NCBI GenBank assembly: GCA_012934845.2 | Contig: WNNJ02000502.1 | Location: 1 to 64,000, forward strand | Length of the DNA stretch: 64,000 bases | Direction: 5' to 3' | From: Pomphorhynchus laevis | Taxonomy: Eukaryota > Acanthocephala > Palaeacanthocephala > Echinorhynchida > Pomphorhynchidae | Shown: piece by piece, positions 47,345-59,065 of the stretch | How the letters are laid out: every line of letters starts with the position of its first letter | Numbering within the stretch: position 1 is the stretch's first letter | Notes under the pieces: model-generated | Told to the model about the DNA's origin: nothing | Databases searched by the model: none | What the model saw: only the letters and a program-made list of their open reading frames with translations | Made by a program: the position numbers and the translations under genes

Positions 47345-47505
47345 TTACCATCTGCTAGTCTTACTCTGCATCCATTGGTGGGAGGAATCTGGCACTGATG
47401 AGTTATTGTGATGACGAAACGGTATCTATTAATGCTTTTGTTTTTTCCTTCGCGTCGGGCTTACATGATTGTTAACAATTCACGCGGAATGGTATCGTTT
47501 GAGAA
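47345..47505 (+). mobile_element. Hammerhead-bearing element, copy 2 of a pair
   Basis: It is about 426 bases after copy 1 and in the same orientation. CTGATGAG is at 47394-47401. Helix II GTTAT/ATGAC keeps five pairs (one wobble) with the same TGTG loop, and CGAAAC follows. Helix III is lost because the second strand has changed. Its left end falls at the same point as copy 1 (TACCATCTGCTAGTC). 47505-48100 is AT-rich without a gene. Confidence 0.7.
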
Positions 47506-48121
47506 ATTTAATTTATAATTATAGATTAATTTATAATCTATAAGACTATAGATAAAAATCAAAAAATGAGGTTTTTGTCAATTTAAATAACACTATATAA
47601 ATATGGTTAACAAGTCAAATAAAAATGGCAGAATGCTCATTAACTGTAATTTTTCCTTCAAAATTATAATTCCTTAAATTAAATTTTTGAGTTATTTTAA
47701 TTAAAAAATATATTTTAATAAGCCTTTTAATTATTTTGATCTATTATAATTTAAAAGATTTCATCAGAAAATATTAGTGTATACTTGTATAACTAAATCG
47801 TAGTCTATATTATTTTTATTGACTTCAAAAGTCAATTCCTACGTTACCATAGATTATCCCGCTCGTATAAGATGACGTGAAATAATCGTTTATTTTAATT
47901 TAAAATTCTGATGACCTCTAATCTTTATTCTGATACATCGTATATTATTTATTAATCAATTCATAAAATTGATTTTTATTTTAAATTTAAATTTAAATTT
48001 TTAATTAAATTAAACAATTATGTGTACTTCGAGGGAATTGTTTAATCATTAAAATTGCCAATGTTCATTTAAAAAAAACTTCAGAGAGGGTTTTAATAAA
48101 CTCGTTGCGTTGCTATAATAC

Positions 48122-48236
48122 CTTTAAATAACCAAGTTAAAGTTGATGCGTACACAGAAACATTCTTATCACCAACCCCATATCCCTGAAAACTGGCAGT
48201 CATGGATACTGCCATCATTACTGAGCTGGCAAGTGC
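48122..48236 (-). CDS. RUSF1: RUSF1, most upstream exon found
   Basis: The exon reads ALASSVMMAVSMTASFQGYG, then VGDKNVSVYASTLTWLFK, flanked by AATTAG and a GTATTA donor. The human segment has ...ATQAVL..GVGVG.A.ATVSAATATWLVKD. The first exons lie beyond what I can recognise; 48236-51000 on the minus strand gave no further match. RUSF1 belongs to the DUF647 family, whose plant members act in UV-B sensing and auxin transport; its animal role is poorly known. Confidence 0.88.
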
Positions 48237-48655
48237 CTAATTAAAATAGAAAAACACATTTATAAAATTAAAATATGCACTTTCGAACATATGAAGATTA
48301 ATAGAAATATGAAGTGCTATATAAGATTTTAAGTATTTATTTAATCAAAAAATTGTTTTACTTTTAAATATTTTCCAAGTATGGATTAAGTAAACTTGCG
48401 AATCATTAAATGATAATAAAAAATTTAAGAAGGCAGTCTACAAATATTCACAAATAACAGAAATTTAAAAAAATGAGAAATTTGTGATACCATGACTTAA
48501 TAAAATTAATTAAGAATTAAAATATAGCAAAACTATGATTTATTTAATGGAAAAGTGCCGTATCGACCGTTTTTGAAACAACATATTTTTCAAAAAGATA
48601 ATTAAGCTGATGTTTTTATTTGACATTGAAATTGCATAATTAAATTCGTTTTAAG

Positions 48656-48803
48656 GAATGTTGAAAACATGTACGAATCAGTGACACGTCTAGTTGAAGA
48701 GGGACGAGTGGAAATCAAATTAAAGTATGCGACAAAACGACGAATACTTAGTAAGCACGATTTTAAATACAGAAGAGTAAGTAGACAATCATCTCAGAAG
48801 TGA
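48656..48803 (+). CDS. Possible terminal exon or small ORF, unrecognised
   Basis: After TTTTAAG the frame reads NVENMYESVTRLVEEGRVEI, then KLKYATKRRILSKHDFKYRR and VSRQSSQK with TGA at 48801-48803. If it stands alone it starts at ATG 48669 and gives 44 residues. The composition is that of a basic, well-behaved protein end. I know no family for it. Its last 46 bases plus following bases (48767-48812) are identical to 46874-46919, next to the hammerhead element. Confidence 0.45.
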
Positions 48804-48995
48804 CGGATTATTTGACTTATTGATTAAACGAATGACGGTGAATGATCAATCTTTGTTATGAAATACTGTAATGGATTTGAGAAAATTGATGACTGTGATC
48901 GATACATAATAAAATATGCATTTGAAAAAAGTACAACAATCTAATATTTCGAATTAACAAACATTATTGTTTAATATATTGAAATTCCTTATTAT

Positions 48996-49215
48996 TTATT
49001 AGTGAAGAGAGTGAAAAAATATTTATTTAATCAAATTTTCAATAGCCTACTCCTATCATCAGGAGTACTTTTTATTATACTCTTCATCAGGAGTACTTCT
49101 CTATTGTACTCTTCTTTTTATTGTACTTTTCATTTTACTCCTGGTGATGATCGCAGTAGGCTATTGAAAATTTGATTAAATAAATATTTTCTTCACTCTC
49201 TCCACTAATAAATAA
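48996..49215. repeat. Foldback element with ~70-bp inverted arms
   Basis: The left arm (TTATTAGTGAAGAGAGTGAA, AATCAAATTTTCAATAGCC, TACTCCT) and the right arm (AGTAGGCTATTGAAAATTTG, TTCTTCACTCTCTCCACTAA) are complementary. Between them AGGAGTACTT and TACTCTTC words repeat. It looks like a MITE. 49215-50650 is AT-rich with no gene seen. Confidence 0.85.
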
Positions 49216-50649
49216 TACAATATGAGTGAACAATCAATTTATATTAAAATTCCTTATTGTGAAAATAATTAACAACAATAATGCTTTCTCCTTTCAAGAG
49301 AAAGCATTTTATTGGAGTGTGTCATTTATAAAGATTTTCATGTATCTTCTATTTATTATTATTTATTATAATCTTTCGATTTAGATTTTACTATACGTGC
49401 TTGCATTTTGAAACAATCTTCAATATATTACCAATCATCTATGTTTTTGTTGATGCACTTTTGCTGATTGCATCAATTTACAAAATTGTTTGAAGTTAAT
49501 TCAACTTTACATTTGCGTCCGAAATTGTTAAAATACTCTTCCTGTATAAACTTTGCAAGCAAGCAATTTAAATGTGTAATTGATTGAACAAACATATCAG
49601 CTGTAATATAGTCATTTAGTCCGAAGTTTGAATTTCATTGTCCGGTTATTTGATTGAAATAAAGTAGTTTTTAAAATAAAGTAGTTTTTATTAATTAAAT
49701 TTATTATATAGAATTTATTATTATATTTATTCAAGTAGTTTTTAATTTCAAAGAGTTTTTTAATAATAAGTGACAACTAGAATACACCAGGTACGGAGAT
49801 TACGTGATTTCCGTAATATAAAAAGCATCCAAACAGAAAGCCGTATGCAAAAACCATATACGAAGAAATGTACATAAAAACGTACATCAGCATAACTGTA
49901 AAGATATCGGTAGATTACAACAATTACTAAAGCACTTGAGACATTCAATCGGAAGCTAATGAAATGAGCACGGAGTGACAGCAAGAAGAATGGTTATTTA
50001 TTAATTTCTATGTAATTAAATTAATTATTAATTGACTAAGTTAATCAATTAATTTCCGACATACGATAATCACATGTCTAAAAGTAATTGCCTATGATGT
50101 TAAAATATACATGCAAGTCGAAATTACCTGTATCGAATCCCATATCTGGTAGTTAATGTAGTCGCTTGATACGCTATGTGGATATCCTTTTGGTAGAAAT
50201 AATTCCTAAGTTTATAATATTCTTAAGATTGCAGTGTTTTCGGTAACGAACTTTACTTACATAGAACAATCTACTCCACCACATTTATTCTGTAAGGTTA
50301 TAACTATTTAAGACTGCTTAATCTCTTTATTTTCTATTCAAACCGATTTTTCTAGGGCAGAACATAAACTAAATTTTAAAGAAATGTACAATAATTATTA
50401 CATTTCCTAGATTTTATAAAACCACGAAGCAATTCAAACCACAATGAATTTTACTGCTATTTGTTCAATTACTTTTTCAATGAAAGTTAACGAAATGTGT
50501 TTTTATAATGAATTTTCATATTTTTCTGACTAATGGCCTTAAATCTTTTAATAGTCTTTTTTAAAAACAGAAAAATTATTATTACAAAATGAAACAAGCT
50601 TGATAAAAGTTTAAATTTTTGTCATTAAATTCCCTATACTAATTTGTCG

Positions 50650-51000
50650 CGATCTTCTTACGTTGAGTTTATATCTCTCAAATGAAAAGAATTGCATATT
50701 GTAGAGCGACTACCCCTTATTGCTTGATAAGTTGCCTGTACTATGGCGAATCCAATCTTTCTTCTCAATTGGCAAATAACACCAGCGTATTGTTGATCAG
50801 TTCTGACATTTTGCATTTTAGCAATATTCTTTAACATACTATCGGCGTCTTGACCCATACTACCAGAAACCGTAAAAACTGCGGGTAGAAAAATTCCTCT
50901 CTCTCTATGGTGATTATTCTTTCTCCGTATTTGGTGCGCTTTCGGAATTCCTGGTACTAAAACGCGGTTTTGGCAGATTTTGAACACGATGAATGGTTAA
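50650..51000 (-). mobile_element. RLE-type LINE, C-terminal fragment
   Basis: The minus frame reads FLPAVFTVSGSMGQDADSML, then QLRRKIGFAIVQATYQAIRG, the same C-terminal region as at 52850-53050 on the other strand. Only this end is kept. Confidence 0.7.
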
Positions 51001-51457
51001 ATACTACGAAGTCGATAAATACCCGCTCAAACCGTGATTGAAATAAGCCATTACAGGCAACATGGGCACGCGCATCATTCTCTCTGCATGTATATTCATT
51101 ATCCAACTCAATATCATTATTTAATGGTTTCAATCGAGGTAAGATTAATCTTATTAATCTTAATCGAGGTAAGATTTTAATCTTATGGCGAAGCCTTGTA
51201 ATAATAATATTTTCTGAGAGTAGTTTTCGACAATAAAATTTTCAAGTTATAGAGTAGCTAAAATGCAAATTTGATCACTTAAGTGTAAAAAATATATTGC
51301 ATTATAAATAAATTTTAAATATGAATATCTTAATCTTAAGAAATAATTTCTGTAGCGCCGAACTGTATGAACTGAATAATATATACTGATTAATAATTAT
51401 GTTTTAGAATAAATATATGAAATAAAACAGTTATTATTTCCATTACATAACAACAAC

Positions 51458-53076
51458 GACAAATAACCCAACAACGACTACTGCATCTGAATATTCTGCC
51501 TCCTTGCAGGTGTGTGCTACGTATGTGGACAGCCAGCATTGTAACAACCATAATACAGTTATGACCGAGGCTATGACTAATGTTCGCCAACTCTGGTACG
51601 CAGACGACGGTAATGTGGTTGGTCCTCCTGAACAAGTGCTCAAGGCATTCTGATTTCTAAAAATTAACGGCCCTAAATATGGGTTCTACATTAACGCGCA
51701 CAAATGCAACTTGTACACCAACGGTGCGGATATCGGGAGAGTCAGGATGATTTTTAAAGATGAGTGCATGTCCTCATCGCCTGATGAACTAATGATCCTT
51801 GGCGCTCCTATCGGAAATATTGCATTTTGTGCTGAGACGATCAAGTCTGTCGTGTCTAAGTTAGTCGACCATTTGTCGAAACTTGTTGAGATTGTCAGTT
51901 TTGAAGCTCAATTGGCATTTTTCGCGTTGCTAAAGTCTTTTCAGCAGAGATAGAAGCATTTACAACGATGTTACAACTGCTCCCCGTCTTGGTTCGAACT
52001 ATTGATGACTGAAATGCTCGCTTTCCTTGAATAATTAGGGATTATCTGTTCTAACGACGGCGATTCACTTTGCTATCCTTTCAATTAAGATCCGAAATGA
52101 CAGTCTTTTGTTAGATGACCCAACAACGACAACTACATCTGAATATTCTGCCTCCTTGCAGTTGTGCGCTAAGTATGCGGACAGTCAGCATTGTAACAAC
52201 CTCAATACAGTTATGACTGAGGCGTGTCAGCTACTAAGAGAGCAGCGCTAACTCACAGAAACTGAACGCAGATCAAGTGCACTTAGCCGCGCTTCGCAAA
52301 ACTTGCAAAGCATGGTTGCGTATGCGACAATGCGTGGTGCATCTGCATGGCTATCTGTCTATCCGTTTGGCCAAAACGACACACGGCTTAGTAATGAGGA
52401 GTTTCGCGATACCATGCTACCACTATATGGACTAGCGAACCAGGACATCCCGAAATGCTGCCAATGCGGTCTATCGAACACTCTCCAGCACGCCCTCTAT
52501 TGCCAGCTCGGAGGCTTACCGTCGATGCGTCACGACAGCGTTCGCGATATGATTGCTTCAGAGTTGACAAAATTTTGCCACAACGTTCAGGTCGAACCAA
52601 TGCTGATTCCTCTCAGATATGGCACTACTTTCGAGTGTCCCTCAACGACGAGGGAAAGAAAGGCTCGTTTAGATATAGCATGCGCGGGTCTTTTCGAAGA
52701 TAGGACAGAGCGAACATTCGTTGACATTTGTGTATACAATTTGCACACTCCGTCTAATCTCTTGAAGGAACCGAATGCAAGCTGTGAATACCACGAGCTA
52801 CGAATGAGGAGGAAATACATTAAGCGTGTAACTCAAGTCGAACGAGCCTCTTTCGTTCCTGCCATATTCTCTTGCTCTGGAGGCAAAGGAAAAGAATGTA
52901 CTATTTTCCTCCGTAGGATTGTTTTATTAATAACATCGAAGAAAATCGTGTCTAGCTACGGAATTGAGCTGAACAGGTTGCGCTCGAAGATCGGGATCAG
53001 GCTGATGAGGATGGTTTCTAGATGCCTCCGAGCGTTGCGCTCTGAACGTAATCGCCCAGTCATCAGTGAAGACTAG
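51458..53076 (+). mobile_element. RLE-type LINE, RT end to restriction-like endonuclease
   Basis: At 51590 the RT motif C reads LWYADDGNVVGP, followed by GPKYGFYINAHKCNLYT and LMILGAPIGN. From 52303 a clean 257-residue frame has GASAWLSVYPFGQ, a zinc knuckle CCQCGLSNTLQHALYC, RHDSVRDMIASEL, then the nuclease motifs RARLDI-like KARLDIACAGL and RTFVDICVYN, FVPAIFSCSGGKG and LRALRSERNR near its end. This order is that of R2/NeSL/Utopia-like LINEs. A 120-bp direct repeat (51458-51585 and 52104-52229) and a few frame breaks show that it is dead. Confidence 0.82.
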
Positions 53077-53087
53077 GATAAATTTAC

Positions 53088-53126
53088 CAACTTTTGTGAC
53101 AAAAGTTGGTAACCAACTTTTGTGAC
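53088..53126. repeat. Short palindrome with repeated arm
   Basis: ACCAACTTTTGTGAC occurs twice, with AAAGTTGGT between, forming a 27-base hairpin just after the LINE coding end. It may be part of the element's 3' untranslated region. Confidence 0.7.
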
Positions 53127-53339
53127 ACTGTTATTATTTTTATTAATTGTTATTTTTCAGACAATTTTGTAATAGTTATAATAGTAATAATATTAATCTT
53201 GAATTACATAATTTAGGAAGAAATAAAATTAAAATTCTCCAAGAATACTTACAAATATTATTACTTTTTATATTATATATTAATTATTATTTTTTAATAA
53301 TAATTTATTATATACATAATTGCAAAGTTACTCTCCAAT

Positions 53340-53640
53340 AGATCATTCAAAATAATGTTCGTAAAAAGATAACGCTGCCAACTTTAGAGAAATGATAAAT
53401 CACGTAAATATAAGGAATTGGCTTTCTAAACCTACTGCAATTTTCTGTCGAATCTTGGTTATGAATTAATCGTATTTTAAATAACTCTTGTAATTTTAAA
53501 TATGCGATTCTTCTTAGTACATGAGCTGAAGGTATTCCAGTACCACCTAAGATAGAAAAAATTAGAGGTATAAATCCACATTGATCCATATTGGAAAACC
53601 GTTCGAGATACTTTGATCTTTTATTTCATCGTGATATTCG
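53340..53640 (-). mobile_element. RLE-type LINE, C-terminal fragment
   Basis: The minus frame reads CGFIPLIFSILGGTGIPSAH, then VLRRIAYLKLQELFKI, matching the FVPAIFS...FLRRIVLLI stretch at 52850-52940. It is an old fragment in the opposite orientation. 53640-54370 has no recognised gene. Confidence 0.65.
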
Positions 53641-54369
53641 TATATACTTTCAGGTATTTTGTGAGGGTAAGATTAAACATATTCATTGAAAATTGAAACG
53701 TCCATTAAGGACAATTCAACTGTACTTCCAAACAACCCTAGGAATGGAATATCAGACGTGCGTTGTGATCAATCGAAGTTGTAGAGCTCGTGAACACATG
53801 ATTACCTACTAGAAATAATAATGACTCAGCATATACTCTTTTACAAACTTCCTCCAATTATTGGCAATTTGTATCACGTATTACCGATACGCAGTGAAAG
53901 TCAATTTCGAAATTGCTGAGGGCACAAACAAAAACCTGTCAACTGTCAATGGACGCATTGAAAACCGTGATGACGCCTTTTTTCTGAAGCAAATAACAAA
54001 GTTTATTTCGAAACAGTCTTGTTATCCATTATACTTAATGTATTAAACTTTGCACTGTTAGTAGAATCTTCATTTACATTTTGAAATCCTATCCTTCAAA
54101 ACTCGTACTTCCTTCACAGAATGAAATATAATTAATGGTTAAATCATTTTGTTTGAGCGTCCATATTCAAACGCTGTTCGTTCTTTAATATTAAGCAACC
54201 TTATATATTTCACTTTATATGAAGTGAAAAGATAAAACGTCTCAGCTTTGAAATTTCTCTTAGTCCAGTTATTGATGCTAATAACTTCGTCGATAGGATA
54301 TCCTCCAGATCATTGAACCATTTCATTTGCATTCACTTGTCCTGATAAGATGTGTCCCTCTGTGCTAAA

Positions 54370-54720
54370 GGGAAAATACAGTAAGCTATTAGAACAGTAA
54401 GAACGAAAAGAACAGTAAGCTATTTATCAGATTTACTAGTCTACTGGAAACAAGTAATAAAATTCGTTATATTCTCAAGCAAGGTGATGCGCATTTTGCA
54501 GATATTTATCGCGGCTCATTTTATTCAGTAGCATATAAGATACATGAAAAATTTATTCATCGTCGAAATAGTCTTCATTTTGATCAATTTGGTTTGATCT
54601 CTTCACGTCAGCATGGTTTTCTCTGTTTCCACTCAACAGTTACCAATCTCGTTCTTGCTCGTGAGAATTGGGTACAGTGTTATTGTTATTGTCGTACGTT
54701 ACTATAGCCATGAAGGCTGT
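54370..54720 (+). mobile_element. APE-type LINE, RT N-terminal fragment
   Basis: The plus strand has SSRQHGFLCFHSTVTNLVLA and RENWV, the RT block that precedes motif A in CR1/Jockey-type LINEs, with further decayed frames before it. Confidence 0.6.
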
Positions 54721-54849
54721 TTTGTCAGCTCATAAAATAAATAAGCAGAATGAAAGAAAGCAAAAAATAAAAGAACAAGTCAGATGAAAGGATATTGATT
54801 AATATGTATATTGATCTACGCGATCAATATACATATTGATCGCGTAGAT

Positions 54850-55290
54850 TCAATTGAGTATCTTTTGCAATCAGGAAGTAGCCAAACTCTTAAAATACAA
54901 TTCATCCCTGGTTTCAACAACATATTGGAGAAGCTCATTCCACACTCGTACTGCTCGATGTGCCAATCGAAGTATAGGATTACGACTTTCACGATATTGA
55001 GAAACTAACCAAATGTATGACCTCTGTATCCATACCTCAAAAAACCTCAATTGCATTAATAGGGTAGTCATTACGTTTTCGAACCGTGTGGCACATGTTT
55101 ATGAGGCCCTGAAGAAGTAGTTTAGATTTAACAGTAGTAAAGCGGAGACATTGCAAACGAGATTTGTACAATTTACCAGACATCCTCACGCACCATTTTG
55201 ACGACCATTTCAATATATTTTCGAGGTTGTTCATCTCTCCGAGTATACGAAAAGGACACCGAATACATCACATACAGATTTATTGCACGC
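54850..55290 (-). mobile_element. APE-type LINE, C-terminal fragment
   Basis: Minus frames give MNNLENILKWSSKWCVRMSG and, further on, RLAHRAVRVWNELLQYVVET, the tail found after the RT in these LINEs. It overlaps no host gene. 55290-55770 is non-coding as far as I can see. Confidence 0.6.
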
Positions 55291-55769
55291 TACATCACGT
55301 TCATAGGCAGACGAAGCACTATATGATTCGGGAATAGTTTGACTCTCGGCTCTTAAGGTTTTTTGATTGTGACGCCTTTCTTCACCTACTGTCTTCCTAG
55401 TCATCAGTTTTCCTCTGTGTCCATAATTATTTAGCTTGACTGATTATTAAGCTTGATTTATTTTGAATTTTATGATCTAATCGTTTATATTTTTATATTT
55501 GTATTCACTTATATCGCGATACGTTTATCCACTGCTCTTCTTGCTTGTTTCTAAGGTGCTTGTAAAACTTGATATTTTTGTTATAATCAGTTAAAGCTTG
55601 ATCTCTTTAATGTTAATTCGTAGTCGTCGGAGTGTAATCAGTTATACAGATTGTGTAATCAGTTATTTATAATAAGACAAATATACAAGAAGACTTTTCT
55701 AATATACAATAATACCACGTAAAACCCTTCAGTAGTCTTTTTGTATATTAACACGATCTTATTTTATGT

Positions 55770-56010
55770 AATTTTTTTCAACCTTCCCAAAGCCTTTGAT
55801 CGTGTTGATCACAAAATCCTAATTTCCAAACTTGAGAGGTACAACATATTATATTTCATGCTGTTGGGGATCATGAACTTTATATTCTTTTGAAAATTTG
55901 AAGTATCAGTTGTAGGAACATTATCTTAATAGTGCAAAATTACTGATGTCCCTAATGGATCTGTGGTTGGACTCTTGCTATTATATATGTCAATGACTTA
56001 ACTACATAGA
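55770..56010 (+). mobile_element. APE-type LINE, RT motif A-B fragment
   Basis: FNLPKAFDRVDHKILISKL (motif A region) is followed after a frame change by VPNGSVVGLLLLY (motif B). Confidence 0.6.
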
Positions 56011-56261
56011 ATCAGTAATGATTGCAATACTAACAAAAATTTTTATAGTTAAAACAATTATTACATTGTTTTTAATAAAATTGAAGGATAATTTTAATAA
56101 TCATAATCAACTAATATTGTAATAGTACAACGTATTCTATAGGCAACAAGTTTAAAAATTAATGACGTTCAACAATATTAAAAATATCTTCAATCTAAGG
56201 CTACATATTTTCATGTCTTGAAAATTAAACGTATTTCCTAATATCAAGCATTTGTCACATT

Positions 56262-56660
56262 TCATGAAAAAAGTTTGGATAAGAATAAATCAACTTCGCT
56301 ACTTGATCTAAAACCCTTTAGTTGGTCACTAATCGGCTTTCCATCTCTTAGTCCGATGCACACCGGAACTGATTTGACGTTATAACGATCGGCGATGTTT
56401 GGAAATTTATTAACATCAATCTTTATCATAACAAACGGCTTATGCATTTCCTTGATTCCGTCAGTTAGCCATTTAGAATAAAAGTCTAGTATGATTATAT
56501 TTTTACTATTTTCCACGTTTTCGATAAATTGAGCATCTGACTTTATCTCGACAATTTTTACTGATTTTCCTAGACGTCGCATTTCTTTTTTAATAAGCTT
56601 AGATTTCATTACTTGTGATTTTCTGAGCCGTGACCTTTTTGATAAACCAGATAATTTCAT
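56262..56660 (-). CDS. Thioredoxin-like protein lacking the CxxC active site, intronless
   Basis: From ATG at 56660 the frame gives 132 residues with a basic start (SKRSRLRKSQ). The fold is thioredoxin: NIIILDFYSKW (beta strand and Trp before the active site), FVMIKIDVNKFPNIADRYNV, KSVPVCIGLRDGKP with the cis-proline, then a C-terminal helix. The CGPC motif and most of the first helix are absent; LTDGIKEMHKPF stands there, a loss of about 20 residues. It resembles mitochondrial thioredoxins most. With no introns, and LINE scraps on both sides, it may be a retrocopy or a diverged redox-inactive paralog. A longer frame from 56693 starts with TTG and is less likely. Confidence 0.7.
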   Translation of the reverse strand: MKLSGLSKRSRLRKSQVMKSKLIKKEMRRLGKSVKIVEIKSDAQFIENVENSKNIIILDFYSKWLTDGIKEMHKPFVMIKIDVNKFPNIADRYNVKSVPVCIGLRDGKPISDQLKGFRSSSEVDLFLSKLFS

Positions 56661-56819
56661 TTTCGTTCGGATAATATGTTTTAATTTGTACAAAAAATTT
56701 GTAACTTAAGTTGCTAAGCAACTAGTAATTCAGTGATAAATTTTAAAATAAATTTTTATTTAAATTATTATTAAATATGAATTTATAATACGAGGTGGAT
56801 CGCGCCTTGTTAGATTCAT

Positions 56820-56975
56820 AAGAAACTTTACGTGTAATACTCGTCTATTCCGATTAAAAATCTTACAACCGAGCAGTATCAGTTAGAGGAACATTGTAAG
56901 AAGGATACGAAATTACCGAAGGAGTTCCTGAAGAATCTGTGCTTGGATTCTTGCTATTTAATATATAATAAATTA
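56820..56975 (+). mobile_element. APE-type LINE, RT motif B fragment
   Basis: GVPEESVLGFLLFNIY is a diverged GVPQGSVLGPLLF motif. It is similar to, but separate from, the fragment at 55770-56010. Confidence 0.55.
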
Positions 56976-57139
56976 TATTTTGTAAATATTTTATAATAAA
57001 TTATACTTTATTTTTTGGCCAGCCATCTATATTTCGCGAGTAATAAAATATAAAATTCAGTCATTACATTATAATCGAACAATTGATCAGTAAAAAGAAA
57101 AAAAACACTTGCCTTTTGATCGGATAAGTCCATCAAAAG

Positions 57140-57625
57140 TTCATAATGTTAAAGCTACTATTTTGCTCTTATATTCTACCCATCCTTGAATACTGTTTAC
57201 CTGTAACTTATCCGCAGACTTTAAGGGAATCCCGAGACATTGAGAACTTGTTACGTAAAGGGTCACGAATGATTCCGAATTTCTCCAATTTGAGATATAC
57301 TGAACGTTCGACATCTCTACGTGTCGGCACATTAAAATATCACAGATCAGCCATTGATTTATCAACTGCAGTCAAAATTGTTTTCGATTGCTTTGGTGGT
57401 CTCTCTAGCTTATTATCCGTGAATGATAGACGAGAAACTCGTGGGCATGTGTGGAAATTAATAAAGCCAACTACAAGAATTCCTGTTCACCATCGATTTG
57501 CAACCAGGGTAATTAACGGGTGAAATGCACTAAAGTGCTTTTATATCTCTAGTAGTATATCTAGTGATGCTATCAAGAAAGCCATCGAAGCCGAAAGAAG
57601 GGATTTGCGACTACTGTTTGATTGA
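57140..57625 (+). mobile_element. APE-type LINE, RT C-terminal (thumb) fragment
   Basis: A 125-residue frame has SYILPILEYCLPVTYPQTLR, then ENLLRKGSRMIPNF and DLSTAVKIVFDCFGGL, the usual region after the RT palm of CR1/Jockey-type LINEs. The reading continues degenerately to about 57620. Confidence 0.75.
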
Positions 57626-57839
57626 ATTTTTTTGTTGATGTTTTTTTTTATTTTATCATGTTTTGTAAGCGACACGAGCTTGTAGCTCATTTGCTTCTGT
57701 TTGTTATAATAATAAAATAATATAAAATTTAGTGATCAAATTAGATTCGTACAATTAAATAGAAAAAGAAAAAAGAGAAGGGAATAAATAAAAAACTGAT
57801 TACTGCGACATGGATGATCGTTCATTTACATATTTACGT

Positions 57840-58980
57840 TCGTTCAATATTCTGATGCAGGATGGAACTAAGCCCTTGTAATAAATTTCGGTGCGAATAT
57901 CCTATTATACAACCACTCCGCAACATGCATCAATTCATCGTTAACCACATATACATTATTTGATTGACTAGCATCTATCGAAACAATCAAGGTAATATAA
58001 TCCGCATACTTATGTAGGTGTTCCTCTAGTGTTTTGGTTTTAAGTCAATCACAAGGAAGGTTGAATAAAATAGGCAATAATACTCATCCCTGCGGAATTC
58101 CACACTTTACCTTGCAAATACTTGACATTATACCTTTGCATATAATCCTTTGTATTCTGTCTGAGATAATCCTGTATCATCTTTACCACCCAAAGCGGCA
58201 ATGTAGTACTTAATATATCGAATTAATATATCGTGATTAATTCTATCAAATGCTTTTGTAAGATCAAGTTGAATCATTCTCATAAACAATATACTGCGCT
58301 TAGAACACTATCATATATCCTGATCTAAGCATCGTAGTAGATTCGGCTGATCTATATGCAAAATGATCATCATCAAGAATATCTTGATAATAATGCTTTC
58401 GTAAATTTAGTAAAAATCCCTCCAAAAATCCCACCAGCTCCTTTTGGAAATATTGCTATATTAGCACTTTTCAACCTGTCAGGCACCATGCCTTTCCGAA
58501 AACTTTCCGAGAAGTAACTCGACAGAATCGGGGATAATTCTGTTCTGAATTCTTTGACCAACCACGCTGATATACCAAGACCGACAGCTTTATATGGTAT
58601 ATATTATGAATTAGTTTGCTCACATCAATATCGTTTACAGTTGGAACATCGAAGTCTCTATAGCTTAGCTGTTTCAATTGCTGGAATCCTGCTGAATTAG
58701 TTGAATCGTAACGGAACGACATAGAAGCAGAAAGTGACTCATTAATACCATTAATAATTTTGAACAAGTACTTAACTGTATTTACAGCACGTAACGAATG
58801 ACCAACTCTTAAGTACGCACCCTTCACATGTCTTCGCCATCCTCTTTGATCCTTATTCTTCAATCCATCTGCAAACCACTCTCTCCTAGATCTCACTATA
58901 AAAGCATTCAGCTTATTGGATAAAGCGGCACATTCTGATACACGATTACACATGTACAATTTTGTTGCTACTCATGTCCT
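57840..58980 (-). mobile_element. APE-type LINE, linker and RT fragment
   Basis: Minus frames read REWFADGLKNKDQRGWRRHV, then VPTVNDIDVSKLIHNI, FRTELSPILSSYFSESFRKG and MVPDRLKSANIAIFPKG, the region from the nuclease linker to the start of the RT. Lower down at 58060-58110 GIPQG and ILFN remain of motif B. Confidence 0.7.
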
Positions 58981-59065
58981 GTGACAGACTGGTGGTGTAT
59001 TCATAAATAAATCACTATGCTTTCACCACAAAAATAATGGGGGTGTCCGGAGGGACGAGCTAACC

